DNA from: Agaribacterium sp. ZY112
GTDB taxonomy: Bacteria; Pseudomonadota; Gammaproteobacteria; Pseudomonadales; Cellvibrionaceae
Length of the DNA: 64,000 bases
NCBI RefSeq assembly: GCF_041346925.1
Contig: NZ_CP166840.1
Location: 1,426,001-1,490,000, forward strand
Direction of reading: 5' to 3'
This document shows, one piece after another, positions 8,171 through 16,723 of this stretch; positions within the stretch are counted from its first letter, which is position 1, and each line of letters begins with the position of its first letter. Made by a program: the position numbers and the translations under genes. The notes under the pieces are model-generated. The model was given only the letters and a program-made list of their open reading frames with translations, was not told where the DNA came from and ran no database searches.

Positions 8171-10174
8171 TTATTGAATTGTATAGCTGGTGCTTAAGCG
8201 AAATTCTCGGCCATTAGCATAAATACCGCCATCAACAAACCAGATGGATGGTTCTATGTTTTCATGATCGAGCAGGTTAAACACTGCAGCTGTAATAGTG
8301 ATGTTATTGATGGCGTAACCTAGGCTAACATTAAGTTCATGCCAGTCTTTAAGTTTTTCAGCGCCCGGCAGACGGCCCTCTTTACGGTTGAATTTAGCAA
8401 TGTGGCGCACGTCGAGTTTCCATTGCTCTTTTTCGTAGCGGCCACCGAGAGAGGCTTTAAAGCGTGGGTACATATCGTAGAGCGTGTTTAAGGTTTCATT
8501 TTTGGCGTAGTTGTAGCTACCGTTAATATAAAATAAAGTGCTCAATGGCTCATATAGATAGTTGGCGTCAGTCTCAAAACCTATCGCATTATTTTCACCC
8601 TGATTTAAATACTCACCACTTTTACCGGCTTCTAAAGCGAGCTCTGTTGGCAGGGTGATGATGCCATCTTGCCAGTCGTTGCTATAGGCGCTGTTTGTCC
8701 ACTTGAAGTTATTTGAAATATATTGATGGATGACTTCAAGGCTTTTTAGACGCTCGCCATTTAGCTCCTCATTGCCTAGCCAAGCACCCGCACCATAGTA
8801 TTCACCCGATGCTGGAGCTCGATAACCTTCGGAGTAAATAAATTTCAGTGAGTTTTCATCGTTTAATAGCCAAATTAAACCCAACTTAGGTGAGTTTTCA
8901 CCTACCTTAGAATTACTAAAATAATCGTAACGTAAGCCTAGGTTTAGTAAGAGCGTGTCGGGAATAAGGGTGGCTCGATAATCTATAAATACCGCGTAAA
9001 TATTTTTCTGATGATCGCTGTGCTCATTTTCGGTGGGTGGCTGAGCGCCACGATATGATTGCGATTTTACATCTTTAGAGTGAATTAATTCTGTACCAAA
9101 CGTATATTCCTGCCTGTCGCTAAACATCCAGTCTAAGTGCGCTTTGGCTCCGTATTGTCTGTCATGCCATGTTTCGTATTGGCCAGGGTCGGGCTCTAAT
9201 GCGTTAAAATCTTCATATAAAGCGAAGTCGGAATCATGGGCCCAAACGTAGGGTAATAAGCGCCATTGATCTGCTAATTTAATATCGTGTTTGTAATAAA
9301 GTAATAAGGTCTCGGCTGAATCTATACGAGCAAAATCTCCCTTGCCTTGGAACATTTGATGAAAATCGTCGGTTTCGGCATCGTGGTATAAGAGGCTGAA
9401 TTGGCCGATATCACTGTATATATTTTGGTTGATGGTATAAGCCTGAATATAGTTCTTAAATTCTTGCCCTAGATTGGGTGCTTCTAAAGCGGCGTCAAAT
9501 TGTTTGATGACATTGATATTGGTAGAGCCACTTACATTGGCATGGATGCCATAGCTAGAGCGTGCATTGGCTTCGTAATCTTGACGGGTGCCCGCAGAAA
9601 GAGAAAACACACTTTGTTTTAAATCGGCACCGCCCCAAGGGTTAAGTTGAATGGCGCCGTGAAAGGCATCGGGGCCATAAAATGCAGAGGAGGGGCCTTT
9701 GACTAATTCCAAAGAACTGACAATATTGGCCGGTAAGGTGCTTTTTGAATAAAGGGCTGAACCAAAAGCAAAACCGTTGACAGGTACACCATCAAATAAT
9801 ACAGCCTTGCCACGAGCTGATTGGGTGGTGTGACTATAGCCTCTGATACTGACCATACGTGTACCACCTAAAGAGTGCTGGGTATCGACACCGGGTAAGA
9901 CATCTAAGGCATCAAAAATAAGGCGGCCGCTGCTGGCGTCCCATTCGCTGGCATCCATTTTATGAACTGAGCCAAAAACGCTTCTTTCGTCGCGTTCACG
10001 ACTGGATGCAATGCTAACTTTAAAGTTGATTAGGTCTTCCAAACTCATATTTAAGAGTTGGTCGAATTCGGATTCTAAGGGTTCGGGACCATTGCTCTGG
10101 GCTCGACTGTTCATGCTAATACTGCTGCTGAGCAAGAGGCCGGAGGCTAGGCTTAAGGCTAGACGATAGTTCAT
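8171..10174 (-). CDS. TonB-dependent outer-membrane receptor
   Basis: A TonB-dependent receptor of 667 residues from the ATG at 10174, chosen because AAGGG lies 8 nt upstream and a signal peptide (MNYRLALSLASGLLLSS) begins there; an upstream in-frame ATG at 10201 would add 9 residues. The plug domain (about 60-190) includes LSLEDLINFKVSIASSRERDERS, FDALDVLPGVDT, MVSIRGYSH, VLFDGVPVNG and LVKGPSSAFYGPDAFHGAIQL. The rest is a 22-strand-type barrel with alternating aromatic strands ending in a terminal-Phe-like pattern (FRLSTSYTIQ). No substrate signature is obvious. It belongs to the plug type starting with a LSLEDL(M/I) segment common in marine gammaproteobacteria. It stands alone, about 290 nt upstream of the spondin operon on the same strand. 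Confidence 0.9.
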   Translation of the reverse strand: MNYRLALSLASGLLLSSSISMNSRAQSNGPEPLESEFDQLLNMSLEDLINFKVSIASSRERDERSVFGSVHKMDASEWDASSGRLIFDALDVLPGVDTQHSLGGTRMVSIRGYSHTTQSARGKAVLFDGVPVNGFAFGSALYSKSTLPANIVSSLELVKGPSSAFYGPDAFHGAIQLNPWGGADLKQSVFSLSAGTRQDYEANARSSYGIHANVSGSTNINVIKQFDAALEAPNLGQEFKNYIQAYTINQNIYSDIGQFSLLYHDAETDDFHQMFQGKGDFARIDSAETLLLYYKHDIKLADQWRLLPYVWAHDSDFALYEDFNALEPDPGQYETWHDRQYGAKAHLDWMFSDRQEYTFGTELIHSKDVKSQSYRGAQPPTENEHSDHQKNIYAVFIDYRATLIPDTLLLNLGLRYDYFSNSKVGENSPKLGLIWLLNDENSLKFIYSEGYRAPASGEYYGAGAWLGNEELNGERLKSLEVIHQYISNNFKWTNSAYSNDWQDGIITLPTELALEAGKSGEYLNQGENNAIGFETDANYLYEPLSTLFYINGSYNYAKNETLNTLYDMYPRFKASLGGRYEKEQWKLDVRHIAKFNRKEGRLPGAEKLKDWHELNVSLGYAINNITITAAVFNLLDHENIEPSIWFVDGGIYANGREFRLSTSYTIQ

Positions 10175-10294
10175 AGACTGACCCTTATGCTCGCTGAGCA
10201 CTTATTCTAAAAAACGAGTTCTAAATCAGTATAGTTAGAGCTAGTAGGGCTGCTTCAGGCTGCTTATGTTGCTTTGATATAAGGCTGTTAGCGC

Positions 10295-11015
10295 TTATCG
10301 ATAAGCTATATGTGGATAGTTAGCTCTAAACATGCCCTTATAGGCGTGGCCTTTCATAACGCTGGCTACGGTTCTGTACATAGCTATCCAAGCTTGGCGA
10401 GTCTCGTCGCTAAAGTCTGAGCCCAGGCCTTTTTTTTAAGTGTTTTTAAGAGGGCGTTGCCAACGGTTGTGTAATCGCTGGGGCCTAGGGCCTGTCAACA
10501 CTAATTAAATGCGCTCTGCTGGAGCCTGCATTTTCAGGCGGTAAGGCACTTTGAGCGTAGTTTAGCGAGCTAAATGAGCGAAAAGTAACGCAGTAGCGTG
10601 AAAATTCAGGCCCAGCCCTTCGGGTTGCCCCCCAGATCCCGCTCTCAGCGTTGTTTCTCATTCATTTGGAGCAACCAAACTACATTCGAAACGCCTTGAT
10701 AGCTGAATCTGGGATGCAACAGAGAGTATTTAATTAGTGTTGACAGGCCCTCACACCGTAGTCGACATGTTTTGCAGCCAATTTTTCTAAAACAGGGATG
10801 AGGGAGTTCAGGTCGTTTAATCTGGCTATGGCGACTTTAAGTGTGCTCATCAGCTTCTTGCCCTGGTCTTTCATATTGCCTTTAAACAGCATTTTTAATT
10901 TAGGGTCGTATTCAAAAAGTTGGGCGTAGAAGAGTTCTGCTGCTGTTTCGGAAATGGCTTCAACTTTTGCGAAACTATCTTGAATCAATTGGACTTGCTG
11001 GGCGCTTAAAGACAT
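10295..11015 (-). pseudogene. Single-domain globin, interrupted by a MITE and frameshifted
   Basis: The first 88 codons (11015 downward) encode a bacterial single-domain globin of the flavohaemoglobin-like class: FAKVEAISETAAELFY, then LEKLAAKHVDYGV with the proximal His83. Right after Val88 a 265-bp inverted-repeat element interrupts the gene. Beyond it the frame resumes with SDYTTVGNALLKTLKKK, the expected next helix. Then an A8 run shifts the frame: reading GLGSDFSDETRQAWIAMYRTVASVM in another frame gives the expected last helix, ending at a TAA at 10295. So the gene carries two independent lesions, one insertion and one probable single-base loss in an A tract. The intact ancestor would be about 140-150 residues. 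The product is probably lost, unless a truncated 93-residue protein persists. Confidence 0.85.
10487..10751. mobile_element. 265-bp MITE-like element with 24-bp perfect terminal inverted repeats
   Basis: The ends at 10487-10510 and 10728-10751 are perfect 24-bp inverted repeats beginning AGGGCCTGTCAACACTAATT; the flanking bases stop matching at once on both sides. The interior (about 217 bp) has no plausible open reading frame and contains a short CAGCCCTTCGGGTTG hairpin. It splits a globin gene, which proves insertion. A clean target duplication cannot be fixed by eye; an AGG on each side is one possibility. The element must be mobilised in trans by a transposase not present in this window. 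Confidence 0.8.
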
Positions 11016-11113
11016 AGAACTCTCCGTGTATTTGTACTAACGCTAGTTCGTAGTCAGTATTAGTTCAAACACACAAAAAGTAGGGTTTTATCTTTATAGG
11101 GGGGAAAGATGTG

Positions 11114-13207
11114 TTAGTGAGACTTTAGCCTGATTTCCTGAATAGAACCCTGGGGCATGCGCTGAACATTAAGATAAATATCAGCGTTGCTAGGGTCTAT
11201 CCAGCTAACCCATGAGTTCTCAGGGGCGTACTGATGTATGACCAGGCCTTGTTGATCGTTTTGTTGTTCAGGTTCTGTGCTTAGTTGGTAGTTATCGCTA
11301 TAAAGCCGGCCTTTATAGGGATAATAGACTCGAAGCTCTTTATCAAATACGGCGGCTTGGCCTGGTCTCAACCATTTGAGATTGCGTATTTTACGGCTAA
11401 TAACTTGGTCTTTGTTATCTTTGCGCTGCACAAGGGCTTGCTCAGAGTAATCAATAAAATATAGGCTCTTGCCATCGTCACTTTCTTGAGTAAACAAACC
11501 AGCGCTCTCTTTGATGATCTGTTGTTCGTTAAGCTCGATATTAAAGCGATATAAAACCACCTTGCTTTGATGTTCACTGATATAAATGTGCTGCTGATCT
11601 TGGCTCCAGCGCAGTGGAAACATCGGAATGTCGGTTGTTTTTCTGTGTACTATCTTGCCTGATTTGGTTTCTAATACAGCAAGTTGATGCTTGTCGGCCT
11701 GTTGGTAGCCAATGGCAATATAGTTACCGTTATTTGAAAATACATAACTGCTGATATTGATTGCGCCAAGCTGACTCAGCGGGCTAAGGTTTTGAGTGCT
11801 GGCATCGTAGCGCCATAACTCGACGGATTCACTGCGGTTGGAGACAAAATACAAATCTTGATTAAGAGGGTGGCGTTTGATTAAGCCATCTCTTGCTAAG
11901 TTGTTAAGTTTATCTAAGGCTTTTAACTCTTTATTCTGAGTGGAATAATGTAATAAATCGAAGTCGTAGCGCGTGTTTTCATAATAAATAGCTTGTCGCT
12001 GTGGACTGGCGGCCACATGGTAAATAGCGGGAGCATCGGAGCTGCGCAATAATAAGCTCGAATCGCGTTGGTCTATGTTTAATAACCAGAGCCCCTGAGC
12101 CTTATGTTTTTGTCCGCTGACGATAAGTTCTGAATTGCGAGTAGATAAGTTAAAACTGTCTATGCGATCGAATTCGGAACTCAGTATTGTGAGTGTACCT
12201 AACTCTTGATTTGGGTTTGTCGAGGACTTTAATTGCAGCTCGTAAATATCTACACCCTCTTTCGTTTGAGCAACAAAATACAAAGCTTTACCGTCGCGGC
12301 TATAGTGCATAAAACCAATTCTATTGGGCAGCTTGCTATTCTGGTGTAGGTCTTCTAGCTCCCCACTTTGTATATCCAGTTTATATAGGTGGGTGTTCTC
12401 GGGGTTAATACTTTCTGTTAGCAGCAAGTTATCACTGTCTTGAGGGGTATAGGCGATTCCAGTGATAAAGCGGTCGCTGCTATAGATAAGCTCTGGAGCT
12501 TGCCCCGTACGTTGCTTAAACACCTGCCATTGAGTACCGTCGTATTTAACGTAGAACCAACTGCTGTTGTCTATCCACTGTAGAGAAAAGTAGCTGTCGC
12601 TGAACTCACTGACAGCTTGCTCATCTTGGTTATTGAGTTGTTTTAGGTAGATGCGATTACCTTCTGGAGCAAAGCGTACATAGAGCATTTGCTGACCTGA
12701 GGCGTCAATTGTCATAAAACGTTCAGCCCCCTCGTGATAGGTCACAGGTTTAATGCTGTCAATTTCTAAGGTGCGTGGTTCTGATGTGGTAAAAAATAAA
12801 GTCAAGCCACCAGCAAGGGTCAAGAAAAGAGCGATGATCAGTACAAGCAAGGGGCGCTGTTGCTTTCTGCTGTGCTCAACCTTAACCACGCTTAAAAAAC
12901 GATAACCGCGCTTAGGAATGGTTTCGATATAGCGGGGCTTTTTTGCGTCGTCACCCAAAGCACCGCGCAAAGCAAAAATTGCACGATTAAGTGCGTCATC
13001 GCCCACAACTTGTTCATGCCAAATTGCTTGGTTTAGCTGATCTCGAGTGAGCACCTGTTTGGGGTGCTGGGCAAACAGGCATAAAAGCTCGATGAGCTTG
13101 GGTTCAAGGCGTTTCTCTCGGCCATTGCGCGTAAGGCTATTGGTTTGAGGCGTTACTTTAATGCCATCAAAAACAAACTCCGATTTAAAATGACACTCTA
13201 GAGACAC
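11114..13207 (-). CDS. CadC-like membrane transcriptional regulator with PD40/TolB-like sensor region
   Basis: A 697-residue one-component regulator. Residues about 10-110 form an OmpR-type winged helix (LEPKLIELLCLFAQHPKQVLTRDQLNQAIW, YIETIPKRGYRFL), followed by a single transmembrane helix at about 120-140 and a large periplasmic region with repeated beta-propeller-like strands (ALYFVAQTKEGVDIY, PLRWSQDQQHIYISE). This is the ToxR/CadC topology: a DNA-binding domain in the cytosol and a sensor outside. The start is a GTG at 13207 with AGG just upstream. It is divergent from the SnoaL-like lipoprotein gene with 142 nt between them, so that gene is the likely target. A second protein of the same design lies at 34347-36554. 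Confidence 0.88.
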   Translation of the reverse strand: MSLECHFKSEFVFDGIKVTPQTNSLTRNGREKRLEPKLIELLCLFAQHPKQVLTRDQLNQAIWHEQVVGDDALNRAIFALRGALGDDAKKPRYIETIPKRGYRFLSVVKVEHSRKQQRPLLVLIIALFLTLAGGLTLFFTTSEPRTLEIDSIKPVTYHEGAERFMTIDASGQQMLYVRFAPEGNRIYLKQLNNQDEQAVSEFSDSYFSLQWIDNSSWFYVKYDGTQWQVFKQRTGQAPELIYSSDRFITGIAYTPQDSDNLLLTESINPENTHLYKLDIQSGELEDLHQNSKLPNRIGFMHYSRDGKALYFVAQTKEGVDIYELQLKSSTNPNQELGTLTILSSEFDRIDSFNLSTRNSELIVSGQKHKAQGLWLLNIDQRDSSLLLRSSDAPAIYHVAASPQRQAIYYENTRYDFDLLHYSTQNKELKALDKLNNLARDGLIKRHPLNQDLYFVSNRSESVELWRYDASTQNLSPLSQLGAINISSYVFSNNGNYIAIGYQQADKHQLAVLETKSGKIVHRKTTDIPMFPLRWSQDQQHIYISEHQSKVVLYRFNIELNEQQIIKESAGLFTQESDDGKSLYFIDYSEQALVQRKDNKDQVISRKIRNLKWLRPGQAAVFDKELRVYYPYKGRLYSDNYQLSTEPEQQNDQQGLVIHQYAPENSWVSWIDPSNADIYLNVQRMPQGSIQEIRLKSH

Positions 13208-13349
13208 TTCTAACCTATTGAAAATAAAGGGGATAATAAAAAAATGGAAACATCATAAGCCCTTCATTGGCTCACAGAATGCTGAACGGAACTATACGTG
13301 CCACGCACGCCGTGCGCAATTCAAATACTTATTGTGAGGAAGGATAGAG

Positions 13350-14390
13350 ATGAATCAAACACTGTTAAATCGCGGTCGTATTAAGGGCTTGTTGTCGTTA
13401 TTCAATGGAGTTGGCTTAGTGGGGGCAGTCTTTATATTAAGTGCCTGCGGTGGCTCGGATAAACCTTCAGTACCAACAGGCAGTATTTCGCCTTCCCCGG
13501 TTGCTACAGTTGTAGCCTCTCCATCTCCGCAAGCTTCTGTTTTACCATCGCCATCGCCATCGCCATCGCCATCGCCTTTGGTTTCATCTTCACCTAGTGC
13601 ATCGGGCGCTCCAGTTGCTGTGCAACCGGATTTAAATTGCAGTGCCCTAGAGTGTGAAAACAATAATAAGCAGATTGTTGAGCAAGTATATGAGCATGTG
13701 ATCAATGGTCATTTCACGGAGTTACTTGATGATATTTTTGCCGTCAATGTTATTGATAGAAGTCCTGTGGCAAATGGCTTGCAGGCACAGCGCGATGCTT
13801 ATGAGTTATTGCTTTTAGATAACCCAGATAAAACGGCCACGATTAAACATATTGTTGCCGATGGTGATTATGTCGCCGTGCATTGGCATTACAGCACAGC
13901 GCCTAGTGATGAAAAAACAGGTAACGCTTATGTAGACTTGTACCGTTTAGATAATGGTCTTGTGGTGGAGCGCTGGAGCGTAAGCCAGAACTCAAGTGGT
14001 GAAACTGAAAGTCGCAACTCGATGTTTAGTGATTTATATGACTACGGATCAAACTTAGCTAATAGTGATATCGAGATCGAAGAGCAAAATAAAATCTTTG
14101 TGGTCGAATTTTATGAAAACACCTTCAATAATCACGATTTAGAACTATTTGATGCTTCAATTTCACTTGATTATATTCAACACAACCGTGGTATAGGTAA
14201 CGGCTCTGCAGAACTAAGGGGCTGGATAGCAGACGGTAGAACCGGTGGTATCGATGTTTTCTTAGCTTTAGCCGAAGGCGATATTGTTTGGACTTTCCGT
14301 CGTCAGCCGAACGGTAGTTTATTGGTGGCCGACTTGTGGCGGGTAGATAATAATATCAATCGAATTGTTGAGCATTGGGATGTTTTTTAA
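13350..14390 (+). CDS. Lipoprotein with two SnoaL-like (NTF2-fold) domains
   Basis: A 346-residue lipoprotein: signal peptide, lipobox LSAC followed by GGSD, then a Pro/Ser linker (residues about 38-88, coded partly by repeated CCATCG units near 13545-13575), and two tandem SnoaL-like domains. The first covers about 105-220 (VEQVYEHVINGHF, YVAVHWHYS, DLYRLDNGLVVERW). The second covers about 235-346 (VVEFYENTFNNHDLELFDASISLDYIQHN, DIVWTFRRQ, DLWRVDNNINRIVEHWDVF). The repeated x-D-x-x-R-x-D-x-x-x-I-x-x-H/R-W-D motif is typical of predicted SnoaL-like aldol-condensation proteins. A strong GGAAGGATAGAG site precedes the ATG. Divergent from the CadC-like gene. Substrate unknown; a ligand-binding role is as likely as catalysis. 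Confidence 0.82.
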   Translation: MNQTLLNRGRIKGLLSLFNGVGLVGAVFILSACGGSDKPSVPTGSISPSPVATVVASPSPQASVLPSPSPSPSPSPLVSSSPSASGAPVAVQPDLNCSALECENNNKQIVEQVYEHVINGHFTELLDDIFAVNVIDRSPVANGLQAQRDAYELLLLDNPDKTATIKHIVADGDYVAVHWHYSTAPSDEKTGNAYVDLYRLDNGLVVERWSVSQNSSGETESRNSMFSDLYDYGSNLANSDIEIEEQNKIFVVEFYENTFNNHDLELFDASISLDYIQHNRGIGNGSAELRGWIADGRTGGIDVFLALAEGDIVWTFRRQPNGSLLVADLWRVDNNINRIVEHWDVF

Positions 14391-14419
14391 GGTTTTGATT
14401 TTTATCAGCTAGGGCGTGC

Positions 14420-14451
14420 ACAAGCTTGTGTCTTTAGGGGCGCAAGCTTGT
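14420..14451. terminator. Putative bidirectional hairpin after the SnoaL-like lipoprotein gene
   Basis: ACAAGCTTG (14420-14428) and CAAGCTTGT (14443-14451) form a 9-bp stem with a 14-nt loop between the convergent lipoprotein and acetyltransferase genes. The following TGTTTAA is only weakly U-rich, so termination efficiency is uncertain. Confidence 0.4.
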
Positions 14452-14475
14452 TGTTTAAGTGCTGACTTGGTGCCT

Positions 14476-14976
14476 TTAATTAGATAGCGGCAGTACTTTT
14501 TTCATCACCACTTTTTGCTTGTTGCGTTCAATTTCTTGCCAACCAAGATATTGATACAAGCTTAGGTTTTCATTAAGTAGGTGGTGAGTGGCTAAATACA
14601 GTTCGTTAAAGCCGCGTTTACGTGTTTCTTGCTCGGCAAACTTAATCAGTGCTGAGCCCATACCCAAACCTTGGCTGCTGGGCCTCAGCGCGATATTGGC
14701 AATAAAGGCCTGCTTGTGGAAATCCATAAATAAGGCGCCAAGCAGGTCTGTTTGTTTTCCCTCTTGTTTTTTCGGTGGCTGTTCTAGCTGCTGTTCTAGC
14801 ACCCAAGCAGGGTAGTTTCGAATCTCACTTTGATAGTCTGCTGTAAGTGGTGGTAAGAATGCTCCTTGTAGTCGAGCTTTATAAGGCTCGTAGGCTTCTT
14901 GCATGCATATGCTTACCTGTTCAACATCACTGACTTGGGCTGGGCGTATATGCCACTTAAGGGGTGTCTTTTTAAT
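14476..14976 (-). CDS. GNAT family N-acetyltransferase
   Basis: An acetyl-CoA-dependent acyltransferase of about 166 residues. The GNAT fold is clear: WHIRPAQVSDVEQVSICMQEAYEPY at the start, FIANIALRPSSQGLGMGSALIKFAEQE (motif A, Q/R-x-x-G-x-G/A) and LYLATHHLLNENLSLYQYLGWQEIERNK (motif B). The substrate is unknown. The conserved part begins just after the stop of the upstream gene. I place the start at an ATT (14976) that overlaps that stop (ATTAA) with GAGG upstream. The open frame extends to an ATG at 15090, but those extra 38 residues are only an out-of-frame reading of the upstream transmembrane region. An ATT start is rare, so a TTG further upstream remains possible. Confidence 0.72.
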   Translation of the reverse strand: MKKTPLKWHIRPAQVSDVEQVSICMQEAYEPYKARLQGAFLPPLTADYQSEIRNYPAWVLEQQLEQPPKKQEGKQTDLLGALFMDFHKQAFIANIALRPSSQGLGMGSALIKFAEQETRKRGFNELYLATHHLLNENLSLYQYLGWQEIERNKQKVVMKKVLPLSN

Positions 14977-15274
14977 TGTGTGGGCCCTCTGTTTTGGCTT
15001 GCCATTTGGCCAGCGGCACGCTGAAGCAAAAAAGAGTGATAGCAACAAACAGCGATAGCAAGAATTGAGTTTGGCTGAGCTGTATAACATTTAGGCCAGC
15101 GGCAAGCCAAAGCAGCCAAACAAGTACACCATATGTTTGACAGGCTGCAGTTTTGGGGCTTTTCTTAAGCCACTTTTTACAGCGAGGGCATTCTATCTCT
15201 GTTTTAAACGGGCTGCTGTGGCGGTGTTCGACCTCTGTTCGCTTGAACTGTTCTTTGCATAGTACGCATTGCAT
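14972..15274 (-). CDS. Small zinc-ribbon membrane protein
   Basis: A 100-residue protein with an N-terminal zinc-ribbon (MQCVLCKEQF ... IECPRCKKWLKK; two CxxC pairs at about 3-6 and 30-33) followed by two hydrophobic helices (about 48-65 and 68-88). Small ribbon-plus-two-helix proteins of this kind are common and uncharacterised. It is the first gene of a likely two-gene unit with the acetyltransferase, sharing the ATTAA junction. ATG at 15274 is preceded by AAGGATATA, a good ribosome site. Confidence 0.7.
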   Translation of the reverse strand: MQCVLCKEQFKRTEVEHRHSSPFKTEIECPRCKKWLKKSPKTAACQTYGVLVWLLWLAAGLNVIQLSQTQFLLSLFVAITLFCFSVPLAKWQAKTEGPHN

Positions 15275-15444
15275 GGTTTATATCCTTATTATATGTGCAG
15301 CAGCATCATAGCTTAGAGTGCCGTTGCTTTGAATAAGATGAATACTTTGAAATTGTTTATAAATCTCTTCTCTACTGACTAGTATCAAATGTAATGGTAC
15401 TTGGCTACTGGACAATGGCGGCTAAAAGAAAACGGGGAAAATCC

Positions 15445-16653
15445 ATGCGAACAATGTTTAAAATGGCGGCACTGCCTGCGGCCTTAGCCTTATCTATTGC
15501 TTCATCAGCGGCTATAGCCGAACCTGGTACGCTCAAGCTACCTGACAATATTGATATGAAATTAGGTGGCCGCTTGCATGTACTGGCCAGCCACTCCGAT
15601 GATAGCTCTTTAGCTGAAAAGGATGAAACTGAATATCAAGTTCGCCGTGCCCGTATTCGTTTCTCAAGCACGGTTGATGATTGGATTACCTTCTTTTTAC
15701 AAACCGATATGGTCGGTCAGCAAGATAAATCAGGTTCTGGCGTTGCTCTGATTGATGCCTTTGTTCAATTTAAACCTAAACAAGAAGCGCAGGTAGTTAT
15801 TGGGCAGCACATGTCGCCAGCCTTGCGCCAAAACGTGACCTCTTCAGGAGCCTTGCTTGCTATTGACCGCCCCTCGTTAACTTATAAGAGCTTAACTTGG
15901 GGAACCCGAGCTCTTGCGGGTTTTTCCCGTAAGACTCAGCCAGAAACTGACGCAGGCTTACGCGGTGATGTTGATGTTCGAGATACGGGTGCCACGTTCT
16001 TTGGTGCTGCAGATTACAGTGAGAAGATGCACTTTAGCTATTACGCGGGTACCTACGAAGGTGCGCAAAGTGCTTCAGGTGATAAGCGCTACACCTTACG
16101 TGGCCAAGTAAACTTTGGTGATGCTGAAAATGGCTATTTTAATGCGGCAAATTACCTAGGTAAAAAAGACACCATTGGTTTGGGAGTAAGCTACGACCAA
16201 CAAGGCAGTGTGGCCAAGGATGTAACTAGCGGCCATGAAGTTGACTATGCGCTTAGCAGTGTCGATTTATTTGTTGCTAAAGCTAAAGTCACCTTTGAAG
16301 CTGCTTTGATTAATCTTGATCTTGGTGGCGCAGATCAATTGACCTTCCAAGATGGCAGTTTGTTAGGGGCAAATAAAGCGCGTGGTAAAGAAGCGGAAGG
16401 TACTGGTTATTATTTACAGGCCGCATATCAGCTTGGCGAGAAATGGCAGCCTTGGGCAGGTTACGAGCAGTGGAGCAGTAACGGTGATAACGATGCTGGT
16501 AGTTTTAGCAGTGCACGTTTGGGGGTCAGTTATTTATTGAACGACTATTCAAGTTTTAAAGTAGGTGTTGAAACTTGGAATAACGAAGTGGTTCCTGCTG
16601 GCGAAGAAAATGAATTCTTAACCGCTACGGCAGGCTATTTTATTACCTTTTAA
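15445..16653 (+). CDS. Phosphate-selective porin O/P-type outer-membrane porin
   Basis: A porin of 402 residues from the ATG at 15445, chosen because GGGGA lies 7 nt upstream and the signal peptide MRTMFKMAALPAALALSIASSAAIA ends in a clean AxA site; an ATG at 15394 would add 17 residues that disrupt the signal. After cleavage the protein is almost entirely amphipathic beta strands: MKLGGRLHVLASHSDD, YQVRRARIRFSSTVDDWITFFLQTDM, VQFKPKQEAQVVIGQHMSPALRQN, closing with FLTATAGYFITF and its terminal Phe. The R-R-A-R-I-R strand and QTD motif are typical of the OprP/OprO-like family, trimeric anion channels, although many members carry other substrates. Monocistronic, followed by a clear terminator. 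Confidence 0.85.
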   Translation: MRTMFKMAALPAALALSIASSAAIAEPGTLKLPDNIDMKLGGRLHVLASHSDDSSLAEKDETEYQVRRARIRFSSTVDDWITFFLQTDMVGQQDKSGSGVALIDAFVQFKPKQEAQVVIGQHMSPALRQNVTSSGALLAIDRPSLTYKSLTWGTRALAGFSRKTQPETDAGLRGDVDVRDTGATFFGAADYSEKMHFSYYAGTYEGAQSASGDKRYTLRGQVNFGDAENGYFNAANYLGKKDTIGLGVSYDQQGSVAKDVTSGHEVDYALSSVDLFVAKAKVTFEAALINLDLGGADQLTFQDGSLLGANKARGKEAEGTGYYLQAAYQLGEKWQPWAGYEQWSSNGDNDAGSFSSARLGVSYLLNDYSSFKVGVETWNNEVVPAGEENEFLTATAGYFITF

Positions 16654-16684
16654 GCCTAGTACTTACTTTTTCGTATTTAAAAAG

Positions 16685-16709
16685 CCCGCAGTTTTCCTGC
16701 GGGTTTTTT
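16685..16709. terminator. Rho-independent terminator shared by porin and yghU genes
   Basis: CCCGCAG-TTTTC-CTGCGGG followed by six T (16704-16709) forms a textbook terminator for the porin gene. An A run before the stem lets it work for the convergent yghU-like gene too. Confidence 0.9.
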
Positions 16710-16723
16710 CTTTATAGAGACCT

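Noticed and set aside
13355..13705. Antisense frame opposite the SnoaL-like lipoprotein start
   Set aside because: Its Gly/Asp repeats mirror the Pro/Ser linker codons of the true gene, which has a lipobox and a strong ribosome site.
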